Shown here piece after piece: positions 13,994-19,971 of a DNA stretch of 19,971 bases (the stretch's first letter is position 1; each line of letters opens with the position of its first letter). The notes below the pieces were generated by a model that was not told the DNA's origin, did no database searches, and saw only the letters and a list, made by a program, of their open reading frames with translations. The position numbers and the translations under genes were made by a program. Source of the DNA: Bacillota bacterium (GTDB lineage: Bacteria > Bacillota > Bacilli > Paenibacillales > Paenibacillaceae); assembly GCA_023386495.1 (NCBI GenBank), contig JAEWJS010000147.1:1-19971 (forward strand). The letters run 5' to 3'.

Positions 13994-14030
13994 AAAAAAG
14001 ACCGCCCAGGATGTACAGCCTGGAGCGGCC
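13994..14030 (-). terminator. Intrinsic terminator of mntR
   Basis: On the minus strand GGCCGC-T-CCAGG, loop CTGTACAT, CCTGG-GCGGTC form an 11-base-pair stem with one bulged T and one G-U pair, followed directly by six T (complement of 13994-13999). It begins 4 bases after the mntR stop codon and separates mntR from yqhO. Confidence 0.9.
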
Positions 14031-14033
14031 TCG

Positions 14034-14459
14034 TTACGATTCGTTATCCAATTCCGACCTGACGGCAGTGAGTTCCTCCAGCCGCTTCGGGTCCCGCTTC
14101 ATGTATTCGACCAGCGTCTCGATGAATGTGATCGAATCCCAGCTCAGGTGGTGCTCGATGCCTTCGACGTCCTTGTAGATGTTCTCTTCTTGCACGCCGA
14201 TTAACGTCAAGAACGACTCCAGCAGCTGATGACGGTCCACAAGGCGCTTACCCATCTTCTTGCCCTTATTCGTCAGCACGAGTCCGCGATACTTCTCGTA
14301 TATCAAATAGTTATCCTTGTCGAGCTTCTGGATCATCTTCGTAACGGAAGACGGATGGACCTCGAGTCCTTCAGCGATGTCGGAGACGCGGGCATAGCCC
14401 TTCTCGTCGATCAGCTTATAGATCCTCTCCAGATAATCCTCCATGCTTGGCGTTGCCAT
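14034..14459 (-). CDS. mntR: Manganese-responsive transcriptional regulator MntR
   Basis: MntR is a DtxR-family repressor that shuts off manganese uptake and can activate manganese efflux genes when Mn(II) is bound. The 141-residue protein nearly equals B. subtilis MntR (142). The winged-helix domain includes GYARVSDIAEGLEVHPSSVTKM and KYRGLVLTNKGKKMGKRL. All metal ligands are in place at the B. subtilis numbers: D8, E11, H77, E99, E102 and H103, with Asp8 indicating the Mn-selective form. The frame is open to 14486, but ATG at 14459 has AGGAGG six bases upstream and gives MATPSMEDYLERIY, the family N terminus. It has its own promoter and terminator. No typical MntR target box was recognised in this window. 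Confidence 0.97.
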   Translation of the reverse strand: MATPSMEDYLERIYKLIDEKGYARVSDIAEGLEVHPSSVTKMIQKLDKDNYLIYEKYRGLVLTNKGKKMGKRLVDRHQLLESFLTLIGVQEENIYKDVEGIEHHLSWDSITFIETLVEYMKRDPKRLEELTAVRSELDNES

Positions 14460-14488
14460 CGCCATCCTCCTCAGTGACACTTCCATTC

Positions 14489-14501
14489 CGTTCGTCGAAC
14501 G
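14489..14501. promoter_or_regulatory. Palindrome just downstream of the mntR -10 box
   Basis: CGTTCG, one central T, CGAACG: a perfect 6-1-6 inverted repeat lying at about -1 to +15 of the predicted mntR transcript. The position suits a repressor site. It does not resemble the known AT-rich MntR box, so the binding protein is unknown. Confidence 0.35.
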
Positions 14502-14508
14502 AGTATCT

Positions 14509-14538
14509 ATTGTACCATAACCGAACTTTCCGCGACAA
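14509..14538 (-). promoter_or_regulatory. Predicted sigma-A promoter of mntR
   Basis: TTGTCG (minus strand of 14533-14538), an 18-base spacer and TACAAT (14509-14514) preceded by TGG, an extended -10. The predicted start lies about 45 bases before the mntR ATG. Confidence 0.65.
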
Positions 14539-14649
14539 CTCGGACCGTATTCACTCCCTATTCTACGCTTCGCGCGATAAAGTTGCCACGCTTGGCCGCG
14601 GGCTTAACGACGCATAATACGTCTAACTCGAATACGGGAGGCAGCCAGC

Positions 14650-15717
14650 ATGACGATAAGCATCATTGACAAGCCCCTGACAGCCCCTGCCCGCGCTTCG
14701 TTCATTCCGGAGCTTGCTTATTTCGAACCCGGCGCCTTGGAATATCCGAAGGGGCAGCGCATCTATGATTGGGCGCGGCAAGCCGGCATTCCGATTCGGA
14801 TGACGACGTCGCACAACCGAATTACGAATCTGCCTGGCGACTCCGAGCTTGAGCAATATAAAATCGCGAAGCGCACGCTGGTCGTCGGCGTTCGTAAGAC
14901 GCTGAAATTCGATACCTCCAAGCCGTCTGCCGAGTACGCGATTCCGATCGCGACAGGCTGCATGGGCCATTGCCATTATTGCTACCTGCAGACGACGCTC
15001 GGGGCGAAGCCTTATATACGCGTCTATGTCAATATCGATGACATTCTGGACGCCGCGCGCGGCTATATTGAGGAAAGAAAGCCGGAGATTACCCGCTTCG
15101 AAGCAGCCTGCACCTCCGATCCTGTAGGACTGGAGCCGATCACGGGCAGCCTGCGCGAGCTGATCGAGTTCATGGCCGATCAGCCCCATGGCCGGCTGCG
15201 GTTCGTGACCAAGTTCCATACGGTCGACAACCTGCTCGATGCGCGTCATAAAGGTCATACCCGGATCCGCTTCAGCGTGAACAGCAAGTATGTGATCAAG
15301 CATTTCGAGCCTTCGACTTCCCGCTTCGAGGAACGAATTGAGGCAGCTGCCAAGGTCGCGGCTGCCGGCTATCCGATCGGCTTCATCATCGCCCCGATTA
15401 TCATGCACGACGGCTGGGAGGAAGGGTACACGGAGCTGCTTCACGCGCTATCGCAAGCTCTTCCTGCCCATGCCTCGTCGAACTTGACGTTCGAGCTGAT
15501 TCAGCATCGCTTCACGAAGACGGCGAAGAACGTCATCGAGAAGCGATACCCGAAGTCGAAGCTTGAGATGGAGATTGAGCAGCGGAAATACAAGTGGGGA
15601 CGCTGGGGCCAAGGCAAGTACGTATACCCCGATGAACAAGCAGAAGCGCTCCGCATGTTGATCACGGAGCGCATCTTCGAGCATTACCCGGATGCTACTA
15701 TCGACTACTTTACTTAG
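14650..15717 (+). CDS. splB: Spore photoproduct lyase (radical SAM)
   Basis: Repairs the UV lesion 5-thyminyl-5,6-dihydrothymine during spore germination, using a [4Fe-4S] cluster and S-adenosylmethionine. The 355-residue protein has the radical SAM motif CMGHCHYC (cysteines 104, 108, 111; spacing CxxxCxxC), followed by YLQTT with the conserved tyrosine. The H-atom donor cysteine is in FEAACTSDP (C154, equivalent to B. subtilis C141). Length compares with 342 in B. subtilis. The ATG at 14650 has GGGAGG eight bases upstream. No separate splA is present. A CATAATA at 14613-14619 resembles a sigma-G -10, but no matching -35 was found, so forespore control is only an inference from the family. 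Its stop overlaps the ccdA stop on the other strand. Confidence 0.97.
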   Translation: MTISIIDKPLTAPARASFIPELAYFEPGALEYPKGQRIYDWARQAGIPIRMTTSHNRITNLPGDSELEQYKIAKRTLVVGVRKTLKFDTSKPSAEYAIPIATGCMGHCHYCYLQTTLGAKPYIRVYVNIDDILDAARGYIEERKPEITRFEAACTSDPVGLEPITGSLRELIEFMADQPHGRLRFVTKFHTVDNLLDARHKGHTRIRFSVNSKYVIKHFEPSTSRFEERIEAAAKVAAAGYPIGFIIAPIIMHDGWEEGYTELLHALSQALPAHASSNLTFELIQHRFTKTAKNVIEKRYPKSKLEMEIEQRKYKWGRWGQGKYVYPDEQAEALRMLITERIFEHYPDATIDYFT

Positions 15718-16427
15718 AATTTCAGCCACTCGGGCGTGATGCTGTTCAGGTAGATCGTAATGCGCGTCATCTGGTCGGTGAACAGCAAGATGCCCATCAG
15801 GACCATGATCGCGCCGCCGATCTTCATGAGGGTGTTCGAGTAGCGCAGAATGGCACGCGCAGACCCGAGGAAGAAGGCCAGCACGAAGAACGGAATGGCG
15901 AACCCGAGCGCGTAAGCGGTCGTCATGGAGAACCAGGAGCCTGGCGACGTTGCCTGCAAGCCCAAGATTGCCGTCAAGATCGGCCCGATGCAAGGTGACC
16001 ATCCTGCCGAGAAGCCGATGCCGAAGATGAAGGAGCCGAGGTAGCCGGACTTGCTGGTCCGCAGATTCAACTTGCGCTCCTTCATCAGGAATGCGGGCTG
16101 GAAGATCCCGATCAGGAACAAGCCCATCAGAATGATCAGTATGGCGGACAATTGACGGATCAGCGCCTGATAGTCGCGGAAGAAGTCCGCGAAGGCGTTC
16201 ACGCCGTAGCCGAGCGTATAGAACAAGAGCGAGAAACCGAGCAGGAAAAATAACGTGTGCGTCATCGTCCGCATGCGCACGTCCCTCGGCTTGTTCTCTG
16301 CCTTCAAGTCGCTGACGGAAATGCCCGTTATGTACGAGAGATAAGATGGATAGAGCGGCAGGCAGCACGGCGAGATGAACGACGCGATCCCTGCGCCGAA
16401 CGCCAACCACAGATTAAGCTCATTCAA
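15714..16427 (-). CDS. ccdA: CcdA-type thiol-disulfide membrane transporter
   Basis: CcdA carries reducing equivalents across the membrane for cytochrome c maturation and, in spore formers, for thiol-redox steps in spore cortex or coat assembly. The 237-residue protein has six hydrophobic segments in the DsbD/CcdA pattern and the two redox cysteine sites SPCCLPLYPSY (C21/C22) and GWSPCIGP (C146). Length matches B. subtilis CcdA (235). The start is TTG at 16425-16427 with GGAGGAG nine bases upstream. The znuB stop codon TAG directly abuts this ribosome site and the gap is 15 bases, so ccdA is probably translated from the znu operon message. Its stop overlaps splB by 4 bases on the opposite strand. 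No thioredoxin-like partner gene is adjacent. Confidence 0.93.
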   Translation of the reverse strand: MNELNLWLAFGAGIASFISPCCLPLYPSYLSYITGISVSDLKAENKPRDVRMRTMTHTLFFLLGFSLLFYTLGYGVNAFADFFRDYQALIRQLSAILIILMGLFLIGIFQPAFLMKERKLNLRTSKSGYLGSFIFGIGFSAGWSPCIGPILTAILGLQATSPGSWFSMTTAYALGFAIPFFVLAFFLGSARAILRYSNTLMKIGGAIMVLMGILLFTDQMTRITIYLNSITPEWLKF

Positions 16428-16442
16428 GTTGCAGTCTCCTCC

Positions 16443-17252
16443 CTACAGCCTTCGTCTTCGACCTGCACCCGCCAACAGCAGCAGCAGAATCGCGATGAGC
16501 AGCAGCACGACGGTTGCCCCTGGAGCCAGATTCCATACGCCTGCGATCAACAGGCCGCCGATCATGGCGATTTCGGCGATCGCGACAGCGAGCAGCACAG
16601 ATTGCTTGAAGCTGCGGGCGATCAGCAGGCTGCACGCAGCCGGAATCGTCAATAGCGCGGAGACGAGCAGCGCGCCGATAATTTTGATCGATACGCTGAT
16701 TACGAGCGCGGTCAGCACGCTGATCATCAGATTGAAGTATCGCGTGGGCAACCCGTTGACCGCTGCGGCATCCTCGTCGAAGGTCATCATGAACAGCTCT
16801 TTGAATTGAAGACCGACCGCGAGCAGGATGACGGCCGTGACGACGCCGATCACGTAGAGGTCGGTAGTACCCAACGTATAGATGCTGCCGAACAGGTAAC
16901 TTGTCACGTTCACGCTGAAGCCCTTGCCCAGCGAGAACAGCAATGAAGCGAGCGCGACGCCGCCTGCCATAATAATGGCGATTGACAGCTCGGCGTAAGT
17001 CTTATACGCCTTGCGCAGCTTCTCGATGGCGAATGCGGCCAGCAAGGCGAACAGAAGTCCGACAGCCAGCGGATAGACGCCGATTACGAAGCCGAGCGCG
17101 ACGCCCGCAATCGAGACGTGGGACAACGTATCCCCGATCATGGCAAGCCGCCGCAGCACGAGGAAGATCCCCATGAGCGGCGCGGTAATGCCGATCAGGA
17201 CGCCGCCCAGCAGCGCACGCTGAAAAAATTCGGTCGAGACAATGTCTAGCAT
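16443..17252 (-). CDS. znuB: Zinc ABC transporter permease ZnuB
   Basis: Membrane subunit of a cluster 9 (ABC-3 family) metal importer. The 269 residues hold about eight hydrophobic segments, with the family landmarks LVLRRLAMIGDTLSHVSIAGVALG (about 32-55), the coupling-region-like YAELSIAIIMAGGVAL, and DEDAAAVNGLPTRYFN. Length is typical (about 270-280). The ATG at 17252 has GAAGGAAGG upstream. It follows znuC by 33 bases and precedes ccdA by 15. Zinc rather than manganese is favoured because the binding protein has a His-rich loop and the operon carries a Zur-like box; sequence of the permease alone would not decide this. Confidence 0.92.
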   Translation of the reverse strand: MLDIVSTEFFQRALLGGVLIGITAPLMGIFLVLRRLAMIGDTLSHVSIAGVALGFVIGVYPLAVGLLFALLAAFAIEKLRKAYKTYAELSIAIIMAGGVALASLLFSLGKGFSVNVTSYLFGSIYTLGTTDLYVIGVVTAVILLAVGLQFKELFMMTFDEDAAAVNGLPTRYFNLMISVLTALVISVSIKIIGALLVSALLTIPAACSLLIARSFKQSVLLAVAIAEIAMIGGLLIAGVWNLAPGATVVLLLIAILLLLLAGAGRRRRL

Positions 17253-17285
17253 GATTGCGCCTTCCTTCTTCCTCTTATCCGTCCG

Positions 17286-18089
17286 CTACAGCACGGCCTG
17301 GCCTTCCATCGCCTGCCGCAGCCCCCTTAGCCCATGCGCGAGGTCGGTCTCGACGCAATTCTCCAGGTCATGGGAGTGACGAACATAGAATTTGAGCTTG
17401 CCCGCTTCCTGTGCCGGCTGCTCGCCTAGATAGGAGCGGAAGCGCTCCATGTCATGCGATACCATGAGGAACGTAATGTTATGATGCTTGTGCATGTGTT
17501 GAATCATGTGGAAGAAGCTCTCCTGCGTCTCCGCATCGATGCCGACCGTCGGCTCGTCTAGAATGAGCAGCGCCGGGTTATTTATGAGCGCCCGTGCCAG
17601 GAACACCCGCTGCTGCTGGCCGCCCGACAGCATCCCGATCCGCTTGTCTTGGAGATCCTCGATGCGCATCGCGATCAAGGCATCCTCCGCCTTGCGCTGG
17701 TCAGCCTTCGTCATTCTGCGGAACAGCTTGCTGCGGCCGTACAATCCGGAGAGCACGACCTCCCGTACCGTCACGGGGAAGAGCGGATTGAACGAATTTT
17801 TCTGCGGGACGTACCCGATCTTCTCCCAATGGGCATAGCTCGATACCGGCTTGCCGAACAAGGCGATCTCGCCTGCTGTCGGCTTCAATAAGCCGACGAT
17901 CATCCGGAGCAGCGTCGTCTTGCCTGCGCCGTTCGAACCGATGAGCCCGACGAAGTCCCGCTCCTTGACCGAGAAGTTCAGTCCGCTCAGGACAGACTTA
18001 TTCTCATAAGAGAAGGATACATCGCGAAGCGAGATGACCTCCTGGTGGCAGGATTGCTGCGCCGTAGTCTCCGTATGGATCGTGGTCAT
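17286..18089 (-). CDS. znuC: Zinc ABC transporter ATP-binding protein ZnuC
   Basis: Cytoplasmic ATPase of the zinc importer. With the start used here the protein has 267 residues: Walker A GSNGAGKTT (51-59), Q-loop YVPQKNSFNPLFPVTV (93-108), ABC signature LSGGQQQ (154-160), Walker B ALLILDEP (173-180) and H-loop VSHD (H212). B. subtilis ZnuC is about 231 residues; the extra length is an N-terminal stretch of about 15 residues and a C-terminal tail that includes KFYVRHSHDLENC, His and Cys residues that might sense metal (inference). The ATG at 18089 is preferred because AGGAGG lies 11 bases upstream; an in-frame ATG at 18128 has only a weak site and sits 6 bases after znuA. Second gene of the znuA-znuC-znuB operon. 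Confidence 0.93.
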   Translation of the reverse strand: MTTIHTETTAQQSCHQEVISLRDVSFSYENKSVLSGLNFSVKERDFVGLIGSNGAGKTTLLRMIVGLLKPTAGEIALFGKPVSSYAHWEKIGYVPQKNSFNPLFPVTVREVVLSGLYGRSKLFRRMTKADQRKAEDALIAMRIEDLQDKRIGMLSGGQQQRVFLARALINNPALLILDEPTVGIDAETQESFFHMIQHMHKHHNITFLMVSHDMERFRSYLGEQPAQEAGKLKFYVRHSHDLENCVETDLAHGLRGLRQAMEGQAVL

Positions 18090-18134
18090 GACGTAACCGT
18101 CCTCCTCTCGCTTGCTAACAAGATGCATATCCTA

Positions 18135-19121
18135 TCATTGTAATGCCTTACGCAGATTTTGCAAATTCAATTCCATCAAGGTCACATAGTTGTCACCGCT
18201 GGCTTCTTGCTTCGGTGTCAAGCCTTCGACCGGATTCAGCACGAGCGTATCGACATCCGCTTCGTTCGCCAGCGTCTGGGCCAGCTCGGCCGACACCAAT
18301 TCCTCGAAGAAAATATAGCGGATCCCTTGCTCCTCCACGAATTTCGCGATGTTCAGCAAATCCTGCGCCTTCGGCTCCGCGTCGGCCGACATGCCCATGA
18401 TCGCGACTTGGTTCAACCCGTAATCGCGGCACAGATAGCCGAATGCCTGATGCGAGACGACGATGTCCCGGCGGGGCAGCGAACGCAGCTCCTCATACGC
18501 TGCATCGAGCTCGGCAAGCTTCTGCTGAACCGCTTCATATCCGGCTTCGTACGTGCCGCGGTTCGCTTCATCGGCAGCAATCAAGCTGTCGCGCACATTG
18601 GCCGCCATAATTAGCATCGACTTCGGACTGACCCACGTGTGCGGATCGACATCTTCCGCTTCGCGGCCATGCTCCTCATCGGCGTGCTCTTCTTCATGGC
18701 CGTGTTCGTCTTCGCCTTCATGCGCGTGCGCTTCCGGATTGCCGCTGATCAACGCGATGCCGCGGCTCGCTTCGATTGTCCGCACGCTGCTGTCTTGGTC
18801 CAATCCCTCTAGGAATTCGTCGACCCAGCCTTCGAGCCCGGCGCCGTTGTATAGGAATAAGTCAGCGCTCGATGCGCGCGTCAGATCCCTGCTCTTAGGC
18901 GTCCAGTCATGCGGCTCTACCCCTGTCGGGATCAGATTGTTCACGGCGACAAGGTCTCCGCCGATCTCCTCGGTCAAGTATTGGAGCGGATAAAAGCTGG
19001 TGACGACGCGCAGCTTGCCTTCTTCCGCATCATTCACGCCGCCGTTCCCCCCGCAAGCCGTTAGGATCAGTATTATCGTTAGTAACAGTACCGCCAGACT
19101 GGTATAGTTCCTTCTCTGCAT
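18135..19121 (-). CDS. znuA: Zinc ABC transporter substrate-binding lipoprotein ZnuA
   Basis: Extracytoplasmic lipoprotein that captures Zn(II) for ZnuBC. The 328-residue protein opens with a lipoprotein signal (basic start, hydrophobic core, lipobox LTAC with Cys23). Family ligands are visible: H71 in EPHDW, H161 in DPHTWVSP, H224 in VSHQAFGY, and an acidic residue near NPVEGLT (about 297-302). Between the first two, residues 132-151 form a His- and Glu-rich loop with six His, the mark of ZnuA/AdcA-type zinc proteins as opposed to manganese binders. The ATG at 19121 has GAGGG eight bases upstream. First gene of the operon; a sigma-A promoter at 19191-19219 and a Zur-like box at 19168-19188 lie upstream. 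Confidence 0.95.
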   Translation of the reverse strand: MQRRNYTSLAVLLLTIILILTACGGNGGVNDAEEGKLRVVTSFYPLQYLTEEIGGDLVAVNNLIPTGVEPHDWTPKSRDLTRASSADLFLYNGAGLEGWVDEFLEGLDQDSSVRTIEASRGIALISGNPEAHAHEGEDEHGHEEEHADEEHGREAEDVDPHTWVSPKSMLIMAANVRDSLIAADEANRGTYEAGYEAVQQKLAELDAAYEELRSLPRRDIVVSHQAFGYLCRDYGLNQVAIMGMSADAEPKAQDLLNIAKFVEEQGIRYIFFEELVSAELAQTLANEADVDTLVLNPVEGLTPKQEASGDNYVTLMELNLQNLRKALQ

Positions 19122-19167
19122 CGTTATTGCCCTCGCTTCTAAGCGCCTGTGCGCTCTTCCTTATTAG

Positions 19168-19188
19168 TAATCGTTACAATTACGAATT
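19168..19188. promoter_or_regulatory. Zur-box-like operator at the znuA promoter
   Basis: The 21-base site contains ATCGTTACA and ATTACGA halves about one central base. It agrees with the B. subtilis Zur box (9-1-9 type, TCGTAATNATTACGA core) at 16 of 20 scored positions by hand alignment. It lies directly downstream of the -10 box and covers the expected transcription start, the usual place for zinc-dependent repression. Confidence 0.75.
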
Positions 19189-19190
19189 TG

Positions 19191-19219
19191 AGTATATCGC
19201 GGGGTTCTGGGACTGTCAA
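19191..19219 (-). promoter_or_regulatory. Sigma-A promoter of the znuACB(-ccdA) operon
   Basis: TTGACA (minus strand of 19214-19219), a 17-base spacer and TATACT (19191-19196): a perfect -35, a 5 of 6 -10 and optimal spacing. The leader to the znuA start is about 60 bases. Confidence 0.85.
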
Positions 19220-19250
19220 TGAAAAGTTGCAGGAAGCGACGACTAACAGA

Positions 19251-19283
19251 AAGAGCAGAAGGGATTGTCTCCCGCCTGCTCTT
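19251..19283 (-). terminator. Hairpin terminator after metG
   Basis: AAGAGCAG (19251-19258) pairs with CTGCTCTT (19276-19283), and inside it GGGA (19261-19264) pairs with TCCC (19270-19273). The hairpin starts 21 bases after the metG stop. The following minus-strand sequence (TCTGTTAG) is only moderately U-rich, so efficiency is uncertain. Confidence 0.6.
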
Positions 19284-19304
19284 ACGGTGTTCGAATGTGT
19301 CGAT

Positions 19305-19971
19305 TTACTTCACGATCGCGCCGTTCGGCATGTCGTCAGGCACCGTCGCGAGCGTCAGCTTATCGCCTTCCGATGCAGCCAGAATCATGCCCTGCGACAG
19401 TTCGCCGCGCAGCTTGACCGGCTTCAGGTTCGTGACACAGATCACCTTGCGGCCGACCATCTGTTCCGGCGAATAGTGCTTCGCGATTCCGGAGACGACT
19501 TGCCGCTGCTCGAAGCCGAGATCGAGCTGCAGCTTCAGCAGCTTGTCGGCCCCCTTCACCGGCTCGGCTGCCAACACCTGCGCGACGCGCAGCTCGACCT
19601 TCGCGAATTCGTCGATGCCGATCTCGGGTGCCAGCTCCGGCTTAGCGGCTGGCGTCGCAGCGGCTGCGTCCGCTCCGGCTTGTGCCGCGGCCCCCGGCTG
19701 GCCGCCGGACATCGAGGCCGCAATGTAGGCGACCTCCTCAGCTGTCTCCAGACGCGGGAAGAGCGGCGCTCCTTTGCTGACGCGCGTGCCTGCAGGCAGC
19801 AGCCCGAACGTCTTCGTGCTGTCCCAGCCCGTCAGCTCGGCGCTGTCGGCATTCACGCCAAGCTGGCTCCAGATGAGCTTCGGCGCGTTCGTCAAGAACG
19901 GCTGAATGAGGATCGAGACGATCCGCAGCGATTCGGCCAGGTGATACATGACTGCTCCCAGCTCGCGACGT
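19305..19971 (-). CDS. metG: Methionyl-tRNA synthetase, C-terminal part (runs off the window)
   Basis: The 3' end of metG; the reading frame is open to the right edge, so the ATG at 19949 is internal and not a start. The visible part (about 221 residues) starts in the anticodon-binding helical domain (MYHLAESLRIVSILIQPFLTNAPK), passes through FGLLPAGTRVSKGAPLFPRLE, then an Ala/Pro-rich linker of about 30 residues. It ends with a tRNA-binding OB domain (EFAKVELRVAQVLAAEPVKGADKLLKLQLDLG...QVVSGIAKHY...NLKPVKLRGELSQGMILAA). This C-terminal domain is the dimerising tRNA-binding module found in long bacterial MetG. The active-site HIGH and KMSKS motifs are outside the window. A hairpin terminator follows. 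Confidence 0.95.
   Translation of the reverse strand, partial: RRELGAVMYHLAESLRIVSILIQPFLTNAPKLIWSQLGVNADSAELTGWDSTKTFGLLPAGTRVSKGAPLFPRLETAEEVAYIAASMSGGQPGAAAQAGADAAAATPAAKPELAPEIGIDEFAKVELRVAQVLAAEPVKGADKLLKLQLDLGFEQRQVVSGIAKHYSPEQMVGRKVICVTNLKPVKLRGELSQGMILAASEGDKLTLATVPDDMPNGAIVK

Noticed and set aside
14487..14649. Sigma-G promoter for splB
   Set aside because: A CATAATA -10-like box is present at 14613-14619, but no TGAATA-like -35 lies 17-18 bases upstream, so it was not listed as a feature.
14623..15444. 273-codon minus-strand open frame opposite splB
   Set aside because: Antisense to an intact radical SAM gene; no ribosome site and no family signature.
15448..16410. 320-codon minus-strand open frame spanning the ends of splB and ccdA
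   Set aside because: Arg/His/Leu-rich frame overlapping two convincing genes; a frame-shifted shadow of ccdA and antisense of splB.

Overview
This window reads as core chromosome from an endospore-forming, high-GC member of the Bacillales, most likely Paenibacillaceae (Paenibacillus, Cohnella or a relative). The evidence is the spoIIIA operon, a spore photoproduct lyase, and a block whose gene order matches the Bacillus subtilis yqh region: mntR, yqhO, yqhP, yqhQ, yqhR, aroQ, yqhT, efp, yqhV, spoIIIA. Codons are GC-rich, ribosome binding sites are strong, and GTG or TTG starts are common. The family assignment rests on recognising the proteins; no search was run.

Layout. 1-4329 (minus): spoIIIAA, AB, AC, AD, AE, AF and the start of AG, the mother-cell half of the feeding-tube complex, with a sigma-E-type promoter just upstream. 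4396-4547: a non-coding block of nested inverted repeats, then yqhV (minus). 4982-7221 (plus): comA and comB, which make sulfolactate, then the DUF441 membrane gene ytwI behind a consensus sigma-E promoter. 7283-8536 (minus): lysC-type aspartokinase, converging on ytwI across a terminator. 8721-10858 (minus): aroQ, yqhT, efp as an operon with its own promoter and terminator. 10957-11466 (minus): yqhR, divergent from yqhQ-yqhP (plus, 11643-12932). 12929-14459 (minus): yqhO (patatin-like) and mntR. 14650-15717 (plus): splB. 15714-19121 (minus): a zinc-uptake operon znuA-znuC-znuB, with ccdA as its apparent last gene, behind a sigma-A promoter with a Zur-like box. 19305-19971 (minus): 3' part of metG.

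Themes. Sporulation dominates: the spoIIIA complex, sulfolactate synthesis (a spore solute in B. subtilis), spore DNA photorepair, and predicted mother-cell promoters at ytwI and yqhO. Metal homeostasis is the second theme (MntR, Zur-controlled znu). The rest is housekeeping: aspartate-family amino acids, shikimate pathway, translation factors and peptide turnover.

Most of the window is ordinary conserved chromosome. The points most worth a second look are the structured element at 4396-4547, the sigma-E promoter with flanking SpoIIID-like sites before ytwI, the Zur site at znuA, and the coupling of ccdA to the zinc operon. No mobile element, CRISPR array, tRNA or rRNA was seen, and no gene-free stretch exceeds 300 bases.
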